From contig NZ_FUHM01000002.1 in the NCBI RefSeq assembly GCF_900155565.1, positions 248,001-312,000 on the forward strand: 64,000 bases of DNA. The letters run 5' to 3'. The stretch comes from Anaerosalibacter sp. Marseille-P3206. Lineage in GTDB: Bacteria > Bacillota > Clostridia > Tissierellales > Sporanaerobacteraceae. The notes beneath the pieces are model-generated. The model was not told the DNA's origin. It saw only the letters and a list, made by a program, of their open reading frames with translations, and searched no databases. Positions 8,632-17,038 of the stretch are shown here, one piece after another (the first letter of the stretch is position 1; the number at the start of each line of letters is the position of its first letter). Position numbers and translations under genes: made by a program.

Positions 8632-9513
8632 TTATAATAATTTATTTACAATATCTTCTACATTACTGTCTAAAAATCCTTCTATTTTTTTAAAATTTTT
8701 TGAATAATTTTCTACATCATTTAACCAAATCTGCTGACTTAAAATAGCTTGATTTATAAGCATTGAAATACCACCAATAGTCTTTAATTTATTTCTTTTA
8801 GCATCTTTTAAAAATTTTGTCTCAATAGGTTTATAAATAATATCATAAATAACTGTATCTTCATTTAATATTGTAGAATCTATGGGAGATATATCTTCAT
8901 TTGGATACATCCCAGCTGAAGTACAATTTACAACAATATCACTATCAAGATATTTAACTACATTGTCTAAAGAATCCCAAGTAACTTGTGTATTTTCAAA
9001 TTTATCTTTAATATTTTTGCCTAGTACTTCGGCCTTTTTTATAGTTCTATTCAGAATAACTATTTTTTTTGCTCCTTCTATAGCTAACTTTGTAGAAATA
9101 GCATGACTTGCACCACCAGCACCTAATATTAAAAAATTTCTATCCTCAATTTTTATTCCTTCTTCAGTTAATGATCTAGCAAATCCTAAACCATCAGTAT
9201 TATAGCCTATCAGCTTTCCATTTACATTTTTTACAGTATTGACTGCTCCTAATAATCTAGCTTCTTTTTCTATTTCATCTAAATGATCCATTATTTTTAT
9301 TTTATATGGTATTGTCACATTAAATCCTTTAATATTTAGTGCTTTAAAGCTATTTATAATAGCTTTAAAATCTCTATCTTCTACTTTGAAAGCTAAATAA
9401 ATACAATTTTTATTATTAAATTCAAAAATATAATTATGAATTCTAGGTGATAAACTTTTACTTACTGGATTTCCAATAAGACAATAGATATCAGTATTCC
9501 AATCAATATTCAT
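8632..9513 (-). CDS. aroE: Shikimate dehydrogenase
   Basis: This 293-residue enzyme reduces 3-dehydroshikimate to shikimate with NADPH in aromatic amino-acid synthesis. The N-terminal substrate domain shows GNPVSKSLSPRIHN and NVTIPYKIKIMDHLD (containing the catalytic Lys). GYNTDGLGF and the glycine-rich ILGAGGASHAIS dinucleotide loop follow around residues 105-140. GGISMLINQA near the C-terminus is a family block. It starts 26 bases upstream of pilB on the same strand. An aroE gene heading a type IV pilus operon is unrelated by function and probably reflects shared promoter use. Confidence 0.95.
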   Translation of the reverse strand: MNIDWNTDIYCLIGNPVSKSLSPRIHNYIFEFNNKNCIYLAFKVEDRDFKAIINSFKALNIKGFNVTIPYKIKIMDHLDEIEKEARLLGAVNTVKNVNGKLIGYNTDGLGFARSLTEEGIKIEDRNFLILGAGGASHAISTKLAIEGAKKIVILNRTIKKAEVLGKNIKDKFENTQVTWDSLDNVVKYLDSDIVVNCTSAGMYPNEDISPIDSTILNEDTVIYDIIYKPIETKFLKDAKRNKLKTIGGISMLINQAILSQQIWLNDVENYSKNFKKIEGFLDSNVEDIVNKLL

Positions 9514-9687
9514 TTTTTCACTCCTTATTCTTTTAAGTTAGTAATAGTATATCATTTTTAATTTAAAAATAAATATATCAATTATGATAACATCCATTAT
9601 GATATATATGTGCAAATACATATTTGAAAAAAATCCCTTCATAAAAAAAATATTATTTGAAACAATAATCATTAGGAGGTGAAAAAT

Positions 9688-10281
9688 TTGAAAAATAAAA
9701 AAATAGCTATTTTTGCGGTTTTTGTTTTAGTTTTTACTTTAGTTGGAGCTGCTTGTCAAACTAGAACATCTCAAAAACCTAATGTTGGAAATGAAAGGAT
9801 TCAAAACAGACTTGCAAGAGATAATAACAGAACAAGAAATAACAATAGACTCAATACCAATATTGATAATGACTTAAATAATGACTTAAATAATGATTTA
9901 GATAATGACATTAGAAATGACAATATGACTAGAAACACAAGATTTAACACAGCATCAAATAGAGCAGAAAAAATAGCTAAAAAAGTTTCAAATTTAAATG
10001 AAGTAAATAGTGCTACTGTTGTACTCTCTGGCAACACAGCTTTGGTAGGAATTAATATGAAAAATAACTTAGAAGGAAAAATGACAAATAATCTAAAAAA
10101 TAAAGTAGAAAAAATAGTTAAAGACACTGATAATAATATTAAGACAGTAAGTGTAACAGCAGACGCAGATTTATATAAAAGATTAAGCAATATGGCAAGG
10201 GACATACGTACTGGAAAACCTGTTTCAGGATTTGCTAGGGAAATTCAAGAAATACTTCGTAGAATAACACCAAGTATGTAA
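9688..10281 (+). CDS. YhcN/YlaJ-family sporulation lipoprotein
   Basis: A 197-residue secreted lipoprotein. The N-terminus is basic then hydrophobic, ending in VGAAC, a lipobox with Cys as the lipid anchor. Residues about 45-85 are Asn/Asp/Arg-rich with a repeated NNDLNNDL motif. The C-terminal domain (KVSNLNEVNSATVVLSGNTA onwards) matches the YhcN/YlaJ family found on spore inner membranes. A GTG at 9679 is in frame but lies inside the AGGAGG site, so I prefer TTG at 9688, eight bases after it. It is one of few plus-strand genes here, monocistronic, and ends in a terminator. Sporulation-specific expression is inferred from the family. Confidence 0.85.
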   Translation: MKNKKIAIFAVFVLVFTLVGAACQTRTSQKPNVGNERIQNRLARDNNRTRNNNRLNTNIDNDLNNDLNNDLDNDIRNDNMTRNTRFNTASNRAEKIAKKVSNLNEVNSATVVLSGNTALVGINMKNNLEGKMTNNLKNKVEKIVKDTDNNIKTVSVTADADLYKRLSNMARDIRTGKPVSGFAREIQEILRRITPSM

Positions 10282-10315
10282 TATGCACTAACAAGTCCTC
10301 CTATATATTTAAATA

Positions 10316-10340
10316 AAATCCGGCATTGCCGGATTTTTTA
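10316..10340 (+). terminator. Intrinsic terminator between the YhcN-like gene and sigK
   Basis: A 9-bp stem AAATCCGGC / GCCGGATTT with a short loop is followed by a T run on the plus strand. It ends the lipoprotein transcript and overlaps the last codon of the convergent sigK gene, so it may serve both directions. Confidence 0.85.
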
Positions 10341-11045
10341 TATATTTGGGTTTTCAAAAGCTTTGCTCAATTTTTTAATAGCTCTTTTTTCAATCCTTGA
10401 TACATATGATCTAGATATTCCTAATAATTCAGCTATTTCTCTCTGTGTCTTATTTCCTCCATCTACCAACCCATACCTTAGTTCTATTATTATTTTTTCT
10501 CTTCCCTTTAATACCTTATTAATCTTAGAATATAGTTTTTTTACTTGCAATTTTAAATTTACTTCATCAATAACATCATCTACATCTGTACCTAAAATAT
10601 CTATTAAAGATATTTCATTGCCTTCCTTATCAACCCCAATTGGTTCTTGAAGAGATACTTCAACTTTTGATTTCTTGTCTGCCCTAATAGTCATCAAGAT
10701 TTCGTTGTCAATACATCTAGCTGCATATGTGGCTAATCTTGTGCCTTTGGTTCTGTCAAAAGTTGATATAGCTTTTATAAGTCCAATAGTACCAATGGAA
10801 ATCAAATCATCTACATCTTTACCAATATTATTGTATTTTTTAACTATATGGGCGACAAGTCTTAAATTTCTTTCAATAAGGATGTTTCTAGCTTCTTCAT
10901 CTCCTGCTTCAAATAGCTCTAAATACTTTTCTTCTTCTTCTTTTGTAAGTGGCATTGGAAAAGAATTTGTACTTGAAATATATCCTGAAAATATTAAAAA
11001 GGGTTTTATAAACCCTCCCAAGGATAACAACAATGTCATATCCAT
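10338..11045 (-). CDS. sigK: RNA polymerase sporulation sigma factor sigma-K, intact
   Basis: A 235-residue sigma-70 family factor for late mother-cell transcription. Residues 1-20 (MDMTLLLSLGGFIKPFLIFS) are hydrophobic and resemble the pro-sequence of Bacillus pro-sigma-K. Region 2 ([32 protein letters not shown]) and region 4 (GREKIIIELRYGL, AELLGISRSYVSRIEKRA) are complete. The gene is uninterrupted: no skin-type prophage splits it here. GGAGGTG precedes ATG at 11045. The neighbouring YhcN-like gene and PBP fit a sporulation context. Sigma-K and sigma-E are similar; the LSLGGFIKP start and the lack of a spoIIGA neighbour support sigma-K. Confidence 0.93.
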   Translation of the reverse strand: MDMTLLLSLGGFIKPFLIFSGYISSTNSFPMPLTKEEEEKYLELFEAGDEEARNILIERNLRLVAHIVKKYNNIGKDVDDLISIGTIGLIKAISTFDRTKGTRLATYAARCIDNEILMTIRADKKSKVEVSLQEPIGVDKEGNEISLIDILGTDVDDVIDEVNLKLQVKKLYSKINKVLKGREKIIIELRYGLVDGGNKTQREIAELLGISRSYVSRIEKRAIKKLSKAFENPNI

Positions 11046-11107
11046 AAAGGCACCTCCACTTTCCCCATACTAAAGTATATGAAGAAAGCCGAGTATTCGT
11101 GCCAGTC

Positions 11108-12736
11108 CTATCTATTTTTTTGTGAAATCTCTTTTACTATATTTTCAAAAATGGGAACTGCCGACATAGAACCTGAATTAACTTGTTCAGCAAAAACTGT
11201 TATTACATATTTAGGATTATTCTCAGGAAAATATCCAGAAAACCACCCATGAATTGTTTTTTCTCCATTTAATACTGCTTGTGCAGAACCAGTTTTTCCA
11301 CAAGCTCCTCCTACATCCTCTAAGTCCATACTTCTACCAGTACCTGTTTTTACTACTTTACCCATTAGATCATCTAAAATTTTTGCATTTTTAGCAGATA
11401 TTATCCTCTCTTCACTATCTTTTCTAAACTCCTTAACCATATATCCATCTTCTGTTACTATGCCTTTAATTATTGATAATTTCTTATTAATCCCTTCATT
11501 TGCTAAGGTTAACATCATATTAGTTACTTGAAGAGGCGTTACTTCAATCTTCCCCTGTCCTATGGATATATTTCCAATGGAAGGACCTAATAGTTCTTTA
11601 CCACTTGGTAGATTCCCTTCAGTTTCTTCAAATAGTCCAATATTTATTTTCTCACCAAATCCTAGTCTATAAGCCATATCTATAATTTTTTTACTTCCTA
11701 TTCTTTGACCAATTTGAATAAAAGTTGAATTACAAGACTTAGAAAATGCTTCACTTAAAGAAATATATCCATGTCCTTCTTCTTTGTTACATTTTATGAT
11801 TACATCATTTATCTTTTCATAACCATTGCAATAAAATATTTCATTGACTATACTTGGTTCTTCTTCAAGAGCAGTAAGCAGCACAACTATTTTAAATAAC
11901 GATCCCGGTGGATAAGAAACCTGTATTGCCTTATTATATAATTCCATATTATCCTTATTAAAATAAGCATCAATATTATCTTGATCAAAGTTTGGTCTAC
12001 TAGCCATAGCTACTATCTCACCAGTCTCTACATCTGCTACAATCACAGCGCCCTTTATTTTTCTCTTATCCATTTCATTTTCTACAATTTTTTGTATATG
12101 ATAATCTATCGTAAGTTGTACACTATTAGGAAAACTTGATTTCTCGTCTTTTACTACAGCATAACCCCCTCCTGGAATTATTCTTCTTTTATTGTCTACT
12201 TCAAAGAAAATAGAATTTAATTTATGGTTTTTTAAAACTTCATCAAATACTTTTTCTATACCACTTTCTCCTCTATTTTCACTTTTTTTAATATAACCTA
12301 TTACATGAGACAATAAATTATTTTTATCATACCTTAAAGTCTTATCATATACATAAGCACCTTTAGGCAGTTCTTCCTCATTTATCTCTTTTTCTAATTC
12401 AATACTTTTTATCTTATTATTGTTTTTATCTTTTTCTTTTGTATATGTATTATTATTCCTTAAGTATTCATCGAAGGAACTATCATCTGTAAAATAGACT
12501 GTAGACACTCTATCCCTATTAGTTAGAGGAATAAGATTTCGATCATATATAATTCCCCTATCTGGATAAAGTTTTACTTCTTTTCCTCTTTGCTTTAGTG
12601 CAGCCAATTTATATTCATCACTCTTAATCACTTGAAACCAAAACAATCTTCCAACTAATAACATTACAGTACAAAATACTACTAAGGAAAATTTAATTAT
12701 TCTATTTTTCAATGGGTTCTTCCTATTTCTTCTCAT
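11108..12736 (-). CDS. pbpI: Class B penicillin-binding protein (PbpI/YrrR-like transpeptidase)
   Basis: A 542-residue membrane-anchored D,D-transpeptidase that cross-links peptidoglycan. Residues about 12-33 are the single membrane anchor. The dimerisation region contains LYPDRGIIYDRN, and the penicillin-binding domain has SLFK (S279-K282, nucleophile), SCN (334-336) and KTGSA (from K481). There are no PASTA repeats, unlike SpoVD at the other end of the window. Gene order with udk, U32 peptidase, methyltransferase and mltG mirrors Bacillus yrrL-yrrM-yrrN/O-udk-yrrR, so a PbpI-type assignment is reasonable, though MrdA-like or spore-specific roles cannot be excluded. Confidence 0.85.
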   Translation of the reverse strand: MRRNRKNPLKNRIIKFSLVVFCTVMLLVGRLFWFQVIKSDEYKLAALKQRGKEVKLYPDRGIIYDRNLIPLTNRDRVSTVYFTDDSSFDEYLRNNNTYTKEKDKNNNKIKSIELEKEINEEELPKGAYVYDKTLRYDKNNLLSHVIGYIKKSENRGESGIEKVFDEVLKNHKLNSIFFEVDNKRRIIPGGGYAVVKDEKSSFPNSVQLTIDYHIQKIVENEMDKRKIKGAVIVADVETGEIVAMASRPNFDQDNIDAYFNKDNMELYNKAIQVSYPPGSLFKIVVLLTALEEEPSIVNEIFYCNGYEKINDVIIKCNKEEGHGYISLSEAFSKSCNSTFIQIGQRIGSKKIIDMAYRLGFGEKINIGLFEETEGNLPSGKELLGPSIGNISIGQGKIEVTPLQVTNMMLTLANEGINKKLSIIKGIVTEDGYMVKEFRKDSEERIISAKNAKILDDLMGKVVKTGTGRSMDLEDVGGACGKTGSAQAVLNGEKTIHGWFSGYFPENNPKYVITVFAEQVNSGSMSAVPIFENIVKEISQKNR

Positions 12737-12790
12737 AAAAAAACCTCCATAATATTGGTCAATATTAGTATTGCCAAATAATAATAGAGG
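12737..12790 (-). terminator. Hairpin and T-run that contains the pbpI ribosome-binding site
   Basis: On the minus strand CCTCTATTATTATTTGG can pair imperfectly with CCAATATTATGGAGG, followed by seven T and directly by the pbpI ATG. The hairpin looks like the udk terminator, yet its 3' arm holds the only GGAGG for pbpI (12744-12748). It may be a terminator, an RBS-sequestering element, or both. Confidence 0.6.
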
Positions 12791-12800
12791 TATAAGTTTA

Positions 12801-13421
12801 TTATTTATTTAATATTGAATTTATCTTAGCAACCATTATATCAATAGCTACCTTATTATACCCTCCTTCAGGTATAATGATATCTGCATACTTTTTAGTA
12901 GGTTCAACAAATTGCATATGAGCTGGTCTTACTGTAGTCATATATTGATCAATAACAGAATCCAAGCTCCTTCCCCTATCCTTAATATCCCTAGTAATAC
13001 GTCTAATAACCCTAACATCAGAATCCGTATCTACAAATATTTTTATATCTAGTAAATTCCTTATTCTCTCGTCATTAAGTATCAATATACCTTCAAGAAT
13101 AATAATTTCCTTTGGATTAACAGTTATAGTTTCTTTTCTTCTATTGTGATTTTCAAAATCATATATAGGTTTTTCTATAATTTTTCCTTCTAATAGCATA
13201 TTTAAATGTTCTATGAGCAAATCATTATCAAAAGCAAAAGGATGATCATAATTTGTCTTCTTTCTTTCTTCAAATGTTAAATGACTTTGATCTTTATAAT
13301 ATGAATCTTGCTCAATAATCACAACATTACTTTCATCAATGGAGCTAAAAATCTCCTTGGAAACAGTACTTTTTCCTGAACCTGTCCCTCCTGTAATTCC
13401 GATGACAATAGGTTTTTGCAA
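12801..13421 (-). CDS. udk: Uridine kinase
   Basis: This 206-residue P-loop kinase phosphorylates uridine and cytidine in pyrimidine salvage. Walker [13 protein letters not shown] is at the N-terminus, followed by [12 protein letters not shown] (substrate Asp), NYDHPFAFD, and [13 protein letters not shown] in the lid. Length is normal. An ATG at 13430 is in frame but has almost no space after AAAGGA, while TTG at 13421 has nine bases, so I chose TTG. With the ATG start it would overlap the U32 gene by four bases. It belongs to the trmR-trhP-udk cluster. Confidence 0.93.
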   Translation of the reverse strand: MQKPIVIGITGGTGSGKSTVSKEIFSSIDESNVVIIEQDSYYKDQSHLTFEERKKTNYDHPFAFDNDLLIEHLNMLLEGKIIEKPIYDFENHNRRKETITVNPKEIIILEGILILNDERIRNLLDIKIFVDTDSDVRVIRRITRDIKDRGRSLDSVIDQYMTTVRPAHMQFVEPTKKYADIIIPEGGYNKVAIDIMVAKINSILNK

Positions 13422-13426
13422 TAGTA

Positions 13427-14656
13427 TCATTCCTTTCTAGCTTTTCTTATAATATCCCAATTTCCTACGGGTTGAGTCATTTTCATCTTGATAATCTGTT
13501 GTGGATGAGGTGCTACATTTATTTCTTCCCCATCTTCATTCCACATCATATCAATCTTTTGAGTGAAAAACTCTTTATTTGGGCCAAATATCTCTATTTC
13601 ATCTCCAACAAACATTCTATTTCTCTGTTCAATTGTAGCTATTTTTGTTTCACTGTCATAATCTAAAACAAGACCTACAAAATCATATTCACGAATATAT
13701 GAACTATTAGTATATACTTGCTCATTACCTGTTGGCTTATCAAAATAAAAACCAGTAGTAAAGTCCCTATAACTAGCTTTCTTTATTTCGTCAAGCCATT
13801 CTTCTTTATATTGATATTTTTCACCTTTCTCAAAATACTCATCAATTGCCATTCTATAAGATCTTACAACTGTAGCTACATAGTATTGACTCTTTACTCT
13901 ACCCTCTATCTTAAAACTTGATATACCTGCTTCAACTAAATCTGGAATATGGTCTATCATACATAAATCTTTTGAATTAAAAATAAATGTACCTTTTTCT
14001 GTCTCATATATAGGATAGTACTCTCCAGGCCTTTTCTCTTCCATCAAATAATATTTCCATCTGCATGGATGAGCACATTCTCCCCTATTTGAATCACGAC
14101 CTGCCATATAATTGCTTAATAAACATCTTCCTGAATAGGAAATACACATAGCTCCATGAACAAAAGCTTCTATCTCTAAATCCTCAGGTAGCTTTTCCTT
14201 TATTTCTATAATTTCCTTCAAAGATAACTCTCTAGCTACAACTATACGTCTAATACCTAAGTCGTACCAAAATCTAATTGTTTCATAATTTGTTGCACTC
14301 GCCTGTGTACTTAAATGAATAGGCATATTTGGCGCAACTCTCTTCACAACAGAAATAACTCCTGGGTCTGCTACTATTACTCCATCAATACCTAAGTTAT
14401 CTAATTTAACTACGTACTCATCTAATCCTTCTAAATCTTCATTATGAGGAATAATATTTAATGTAACATATACTTTTCTTCCTCTATCATGGGCAAAGTT
14501 CACCCCTTCTTCTATTTCCTCTATGGTAAAATTCTTAGAAGCCTTTCTAAGACCAAACTCTTCTCCTCCAAGATAAACAGCATCCGCACCATATACTACA
14601 GCCATTTTTAACTTTTCTAAATCTCCTGCTGGTGCTAACAACTCTGGTTTGTTCAT
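13427..14656 (-). CDS. trhP: Peptidase U32 family protein, tRNA 5-hydroxyuridine synthesis (TrhP/YrrO-like)
   Basis: 409 residues. The N-terminus [29 protein letters not shown] is reduced here to its markers LLAPAGD and YLGG, which define the U32 TIM-barrel. The family signature with clustered Cys ([12 protein letters not shown], then [11 protein letters not shown]) lies near residues 165-205 and is proposed to hold an iron-sulfur cluster. Family members of the YrrN/YrrO type hydroxylate U34 of tRNA using prephenate. The adjacent methyltransferase trmR acts on the product, which supports this role over collagenase. Bacillus has two such genes in tandem; only one is present. It begins one base after trmR ends. 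Confidence 0.85.
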   Translation of the reverse strand: MNKPELLAPAGDLEKLKMAVVYGADAVYLGGEEFGLRKASKNFTIEEIEEGVNFAHDRGRKVYVTLNIIPHNEDLEGLDEYVVKLDNLGIDGVIVADPGVISVVKRVAPNMPIHLSTQASATNYETIRFWYDLGIRRIVVARELSLKEIIEIKEKLPEDLEIEAFVHGAMCISYSGRCLLSNYMAGRDSNRGECAHPCRWKYYLMEEKRPGEYYPIYETEKGTFIFNSKDLCMIDHIPDLVEAGISSFKIEGRVKSQYYVATVVRSYRMAIDEYFEKGEKYQYKEEWLDEIKKASYRDFTTGFYFDKPTGNEQVYTNSSYIREYDFVGLVLDYDSETKIATIEQRNRMFVGDEIEIFGPNKEFFTQKIDMMWNEDGEEINVAPHPQQIIKMKMTQPVGNWDIIRKARKE

Positions 14657-15310
14657 CTAATTCACTCCTTCCTTATAAGTAATAGCTACTCCATCCCCTA
14701 ATGGCAAAACACAAGATGAAAAACCCTTTAAATTTGAAATATATTTTAAATATTGTCTCATTCTCTTTACTATAGTTTTCTTTCTTCTTATTACCAATTC
14801 ATCACTTGCAACCATGCCTTTATAAAGTACATTATCAGAAACTATGATGCCTCCACTATTTAATATATTGGAACAGGATTTAAAAAAATCTAAGTAGTGG
14901 CCTTTTGCAGCATCTAAAAAAATAAAATCATATTTTTCTTTTAAATTAGGTAGTATTTCCTCTGCATTGCCTGGCATTATTTTTATTCTATCTTTATATA
15001 TTGAATCACTTATGTTTTTATTTGCAATTTGAATCATATCTTCTCTTTTTTCTATAGTATAAATTTCTGTATCATTATTTGTTGAATAAGCCATAACCAT
15101 TGCTGAATATCCTATAGCAGTGCCAACTTCCAGAATTCTTAGTGGCCTTTTCATTTTGAGCATAACCATTAAAAATTGAGCAACTTCTGGATGAATAATA
15201 GGTACATGATTTTCATGAGCATAACTTTCCATTTCCAACATGAAATCTGGCCTCTTAGGTAGTATGCTTCTTATATATTCTTCAACATATTCTTCATTTA
15301 TATTATTCAA
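14657..15310 (-). CDS. trmR: SAM-dependent O-methyltransferase, tRNA 5-hydroxyuridine methyltransferase (YrrM/TrmR)
   Basis: 217 residues of the class I catechol-O-methyltransferase-like fold. The SAM-binding loop is EVGTAIGYSAMVMA (about residues 65-80), with IYTIEKREDM as the acidic SAM-ribose motif and YDFIFLDAAKGHY as the metal/substrate block. The enzyme converts 5-hydroxyuridine to 5-methoxyuridine at the tRNA wobble position. Start is TTG at 15310 with AAGGAGAG upstream. It abuts trhP, and the trmR-trhP-udk order matches the conserved Bacillus cluster. Confidence 0.88.
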   Translation of the reverse strand: MNNINEEYVEEYIRSILPKRPDFMLEMESYAHENHVPIIHPEVAQFLMVMLKMKRPLRILEVGTAIGYSAMVMAYSTNNDTEIYTIEKREDMIQIANKNISDSIYKDRIKIMPGNAEEILPNLKEKYDFIFLDAAKGHYLDFFKSCSNILNSGGIIVSDNVLYKGMVASDELVIRRKKTIVKRMRQYLKYISNLKGFSSCVLPLGDGVAITYKEGVN

Positions 15311-15340
15311 ATGTATCTCTCCTTTACTTCCTTACATAAA

Positions 15341-15367
15341 TAATACGTGGAAATATACCACGTATTA
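15341..15367 (-). terminator. Hairpin between mltG and trmR
   Basis: A 10-bp perfect stem (TAATACGTGG / CCACGTATTA) with a 7-base loop lies in the 76-base gap after mltG. There is no proper T run on either strand, so it may be a weak terminator or an mRNA-stability element. Confidence 0.5.
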
Positions 15368-15386
15368 TATCATTTATTCAAAAATA

Positions 15387-16433
15387 CTAATGATTGTTTT
15401 TATTCTTTGCATCAAGATGGTCTTTAAAATTTGTCGTAAATGTATGAGTTCCATCTCCATTTGAAACAAAAAATAGATAATCTACATTAGCAGGATTTAT
15501 TGCTGCTTCAATTGATTTTAATCCAGGAGATGCTATAGGTCCAGGAGGCAAGCCTTTATGTTTATAAGTATTATAATCTGACTCTATTTTTAAATCATCA
15601 AAAGTCAATTTTTCCTTTCTCTCTCCAAGTGCATATTGTACAGTAGCACAAGATTCTAAAGGTTTTCCCTGTTTTATCCTATTGTAAAATACAGCAGCTA
15701 TCAATGGTCTTTCCTCATCTACTTTTCCTTCACGTTCTACTATAGAAGCCAGTGCAACAAGTTCATTTAAAGACAATCCAGTATCTTTAATACCATTCTT
15801 AATAGTAGTCTTATATATTTCCCCAAAAGTGTTAAGCATTTTTTCAATAATCACTTCTTCACTAGCACCACTTTCTACATCATAAGTTGATGGGAAAAGA
15901 TAACCTTCCAAACTACTACCTTCAGGCGCTTCTTTGAGAAAATCATACTTGTCCGCAAATTTACTAGCATCTTCAGTAAGATTAATAAATCTCTCTTCAT
16001 CTACTAGGCCATTTTCAGATAATCTTCTTGCTATTTGTTTTAATTCATATCCTTCTGGTATTGTAAATTTAACTATATTTGTGTTTTTGCCACCTTTTGA
16101 AAGACTTTCAACAATTTCTTCTACATTCATTCCAGAATTCAAAGTATATTGTCCAGCCTTTAACTTACCATCCAAGGCATCTTTTCTAACTATATATTTA
16201 AATATAAGTTTACTATTGATGAGCCCATTACTTTCTAAAATATCACTCACCTTTGATGTAGAACTTCCCATAGGTATTTCAAAACTTACCTCTACTGGGT
16301 TTTCTAGTGATACTGGCCCAATTCCTCTTTTATAATGAGCTCTACCAAATAAAATGATTAAACATATTAAACACAAAATTCCTATTCTATTTTTCTTTTT
16401 ATTTGCTTTTTTTTTCTTTGCAGTTTCAACCAC
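15387..16433 (-). CDS. mltG: Endolytic peptidoglycan transglycosylase MltG (YceG-like)
   Basis: 348 residues. After a Lys-rich cytoplasmic tail (KKKKANKKKN) there is one short membrane segment (about residues 17-28, IGILCLICLIILFG), then a LysM-like region and the YceG lytic domain. The catalytic Glu lies in LASIVEREGKVDEERPLIAA, followed by the family blocks VFYNRI, YNTYKHKGLPPGPIASPG and YLFFVSNGDGTHTF. The enzyme cuts nascent glycan strands and sets their length. GTG at 16433 follows AAAGGTGG. It precedes trmR in the same direction, as in Bacillus (yrrL-yrrM). Confidence 0.93.
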   Translation of the reverse strand: MVETAKKKKANKKKNRIGILCLICLIILFGRAHYKRGIGPVSLENPVEVSFEIPMGSSTSKVSDILESNGLINSKLIFKYIVRKDALDGKLKAGQYTLNSGMNVEEIVESLSKGGKNTNIVKFTIPEGYELKQIARRLSENGLVDEERFINLTEDASKFADKYDFLKEAPEGSSLEGYLFPSTYDVESGASEEVIIEKMLNTFGEIYKTTIKNGIKDTGLSLNELVALASIVEREGKVDEERPLIAAVFYNRIKQGKPLESCATVQYALGERKEKLTFDDLKIESDYNTYKHKGLPPGPIASPGLKSIEAAINPANVDYLFFVSNGDGTHTFTTNFKDHLDAKNKNNH

Positions 16434-16609
16434 AAAATCTCCACCTTTAACTGATATTTACTTATTTCATTATACAATTATTATCAGTTTTATACAAGAA
16501 TAATGTCTAATATACTCTGATTTTAATTACTCTTAAAAACAAAGTGATATGTTATATAAGTATAATATTCCCAAAAATAGTGATATATATTGATTTATAA
16601 TAGATAATA

Positions 16610-16945
16610 TTATTTTTCAGATACATTTATAGCTCCATCAAGAATCTTATATACATCCGTTATCATCTGGGAAAACCTCATCTCAGAAATGAAAAAATCT
16701 TTTATATCAGGATTTAGCATCAATATATCTTGTAGTTTTCTCAATTGCTCTAGCTTTTCTTCAGATACCTCTTTACCTGATAATTGTTCCATCTGAACTT
16801 CCATAGCTTTTTCCCTAAAATCATCTACCATTTTTTGATTTCTTTCATCTGCCATTATTTTCCCATGTCTATCAATATACTCCTTGTATTCTTCAGAATC
16901 CTTTATAGCTTTTGCCAATCTATGTGCTTCATCATATACGTTCAT
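16610..16945 (-). CDS. YlbF/YmcA-family protein
   Basis: A 111-residue, almost fully helical charged protein with the YlbF/YmcA (Com_YlbF) pattern: VYDEAHRLAKAIKDSEEY at the start, and DFREKAMEVQ in the middle. In Bacillus, YlbF, YmcA and YaaT form a complex that modulates RNase Y and development (competence, biofilm, sporulation). A partner gene is not in the window. RBS GGAGGAG precedes ATG at 16945. The gene follows the RNase J terminator and is the first of its unit, with 176 AT-rich bases before mltG in which I see no further gene. Confidence 0.8.
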   Translation of the reverse strand: MNVYDEAHRLAKAIKDSEEYKEYIDRHGKIMADERNQKMVDDFREKAMEVQMEQLSGKEVSEEKLEQLRKLQDILMLNPDIKDFFISEMRFSQMITDVYKILDGAINVSEK

Positions 16946-17005
16946 ATTATCTCCTCCAGTTTAAAATTTTATCATATAATGAAGTATTTATTTATTATTA
17001 TACTA

Positions 17006-17034
17006 TAAAAACCGTAGTTTCTCTACGGTTTTTA
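17006..17034 (-). terminator. Intrinsic terminator of the RNase J gene
   Basis: An 11-bp stem AAAAACCGTAG / CTACGGTTTTT with a 5-base loop lies immediately after the RNase J stop codon and ends in a T run on the minus strand. Confidence 0.9.
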
Positions 17035-17038
17035 TTAA

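Noticed and set aside
9801-10205. 134-codon open frame antisense to the YhcN-like gene
   Set aside because: It is a shadow of an Asn/Asp-rich coding strand, with Leu/Ser-only composition and no ribosome site.
10338-11045. Skin-like insertion in sigK
   Set aside because: The gene is continuous with normal length; no recombinase or split is present.
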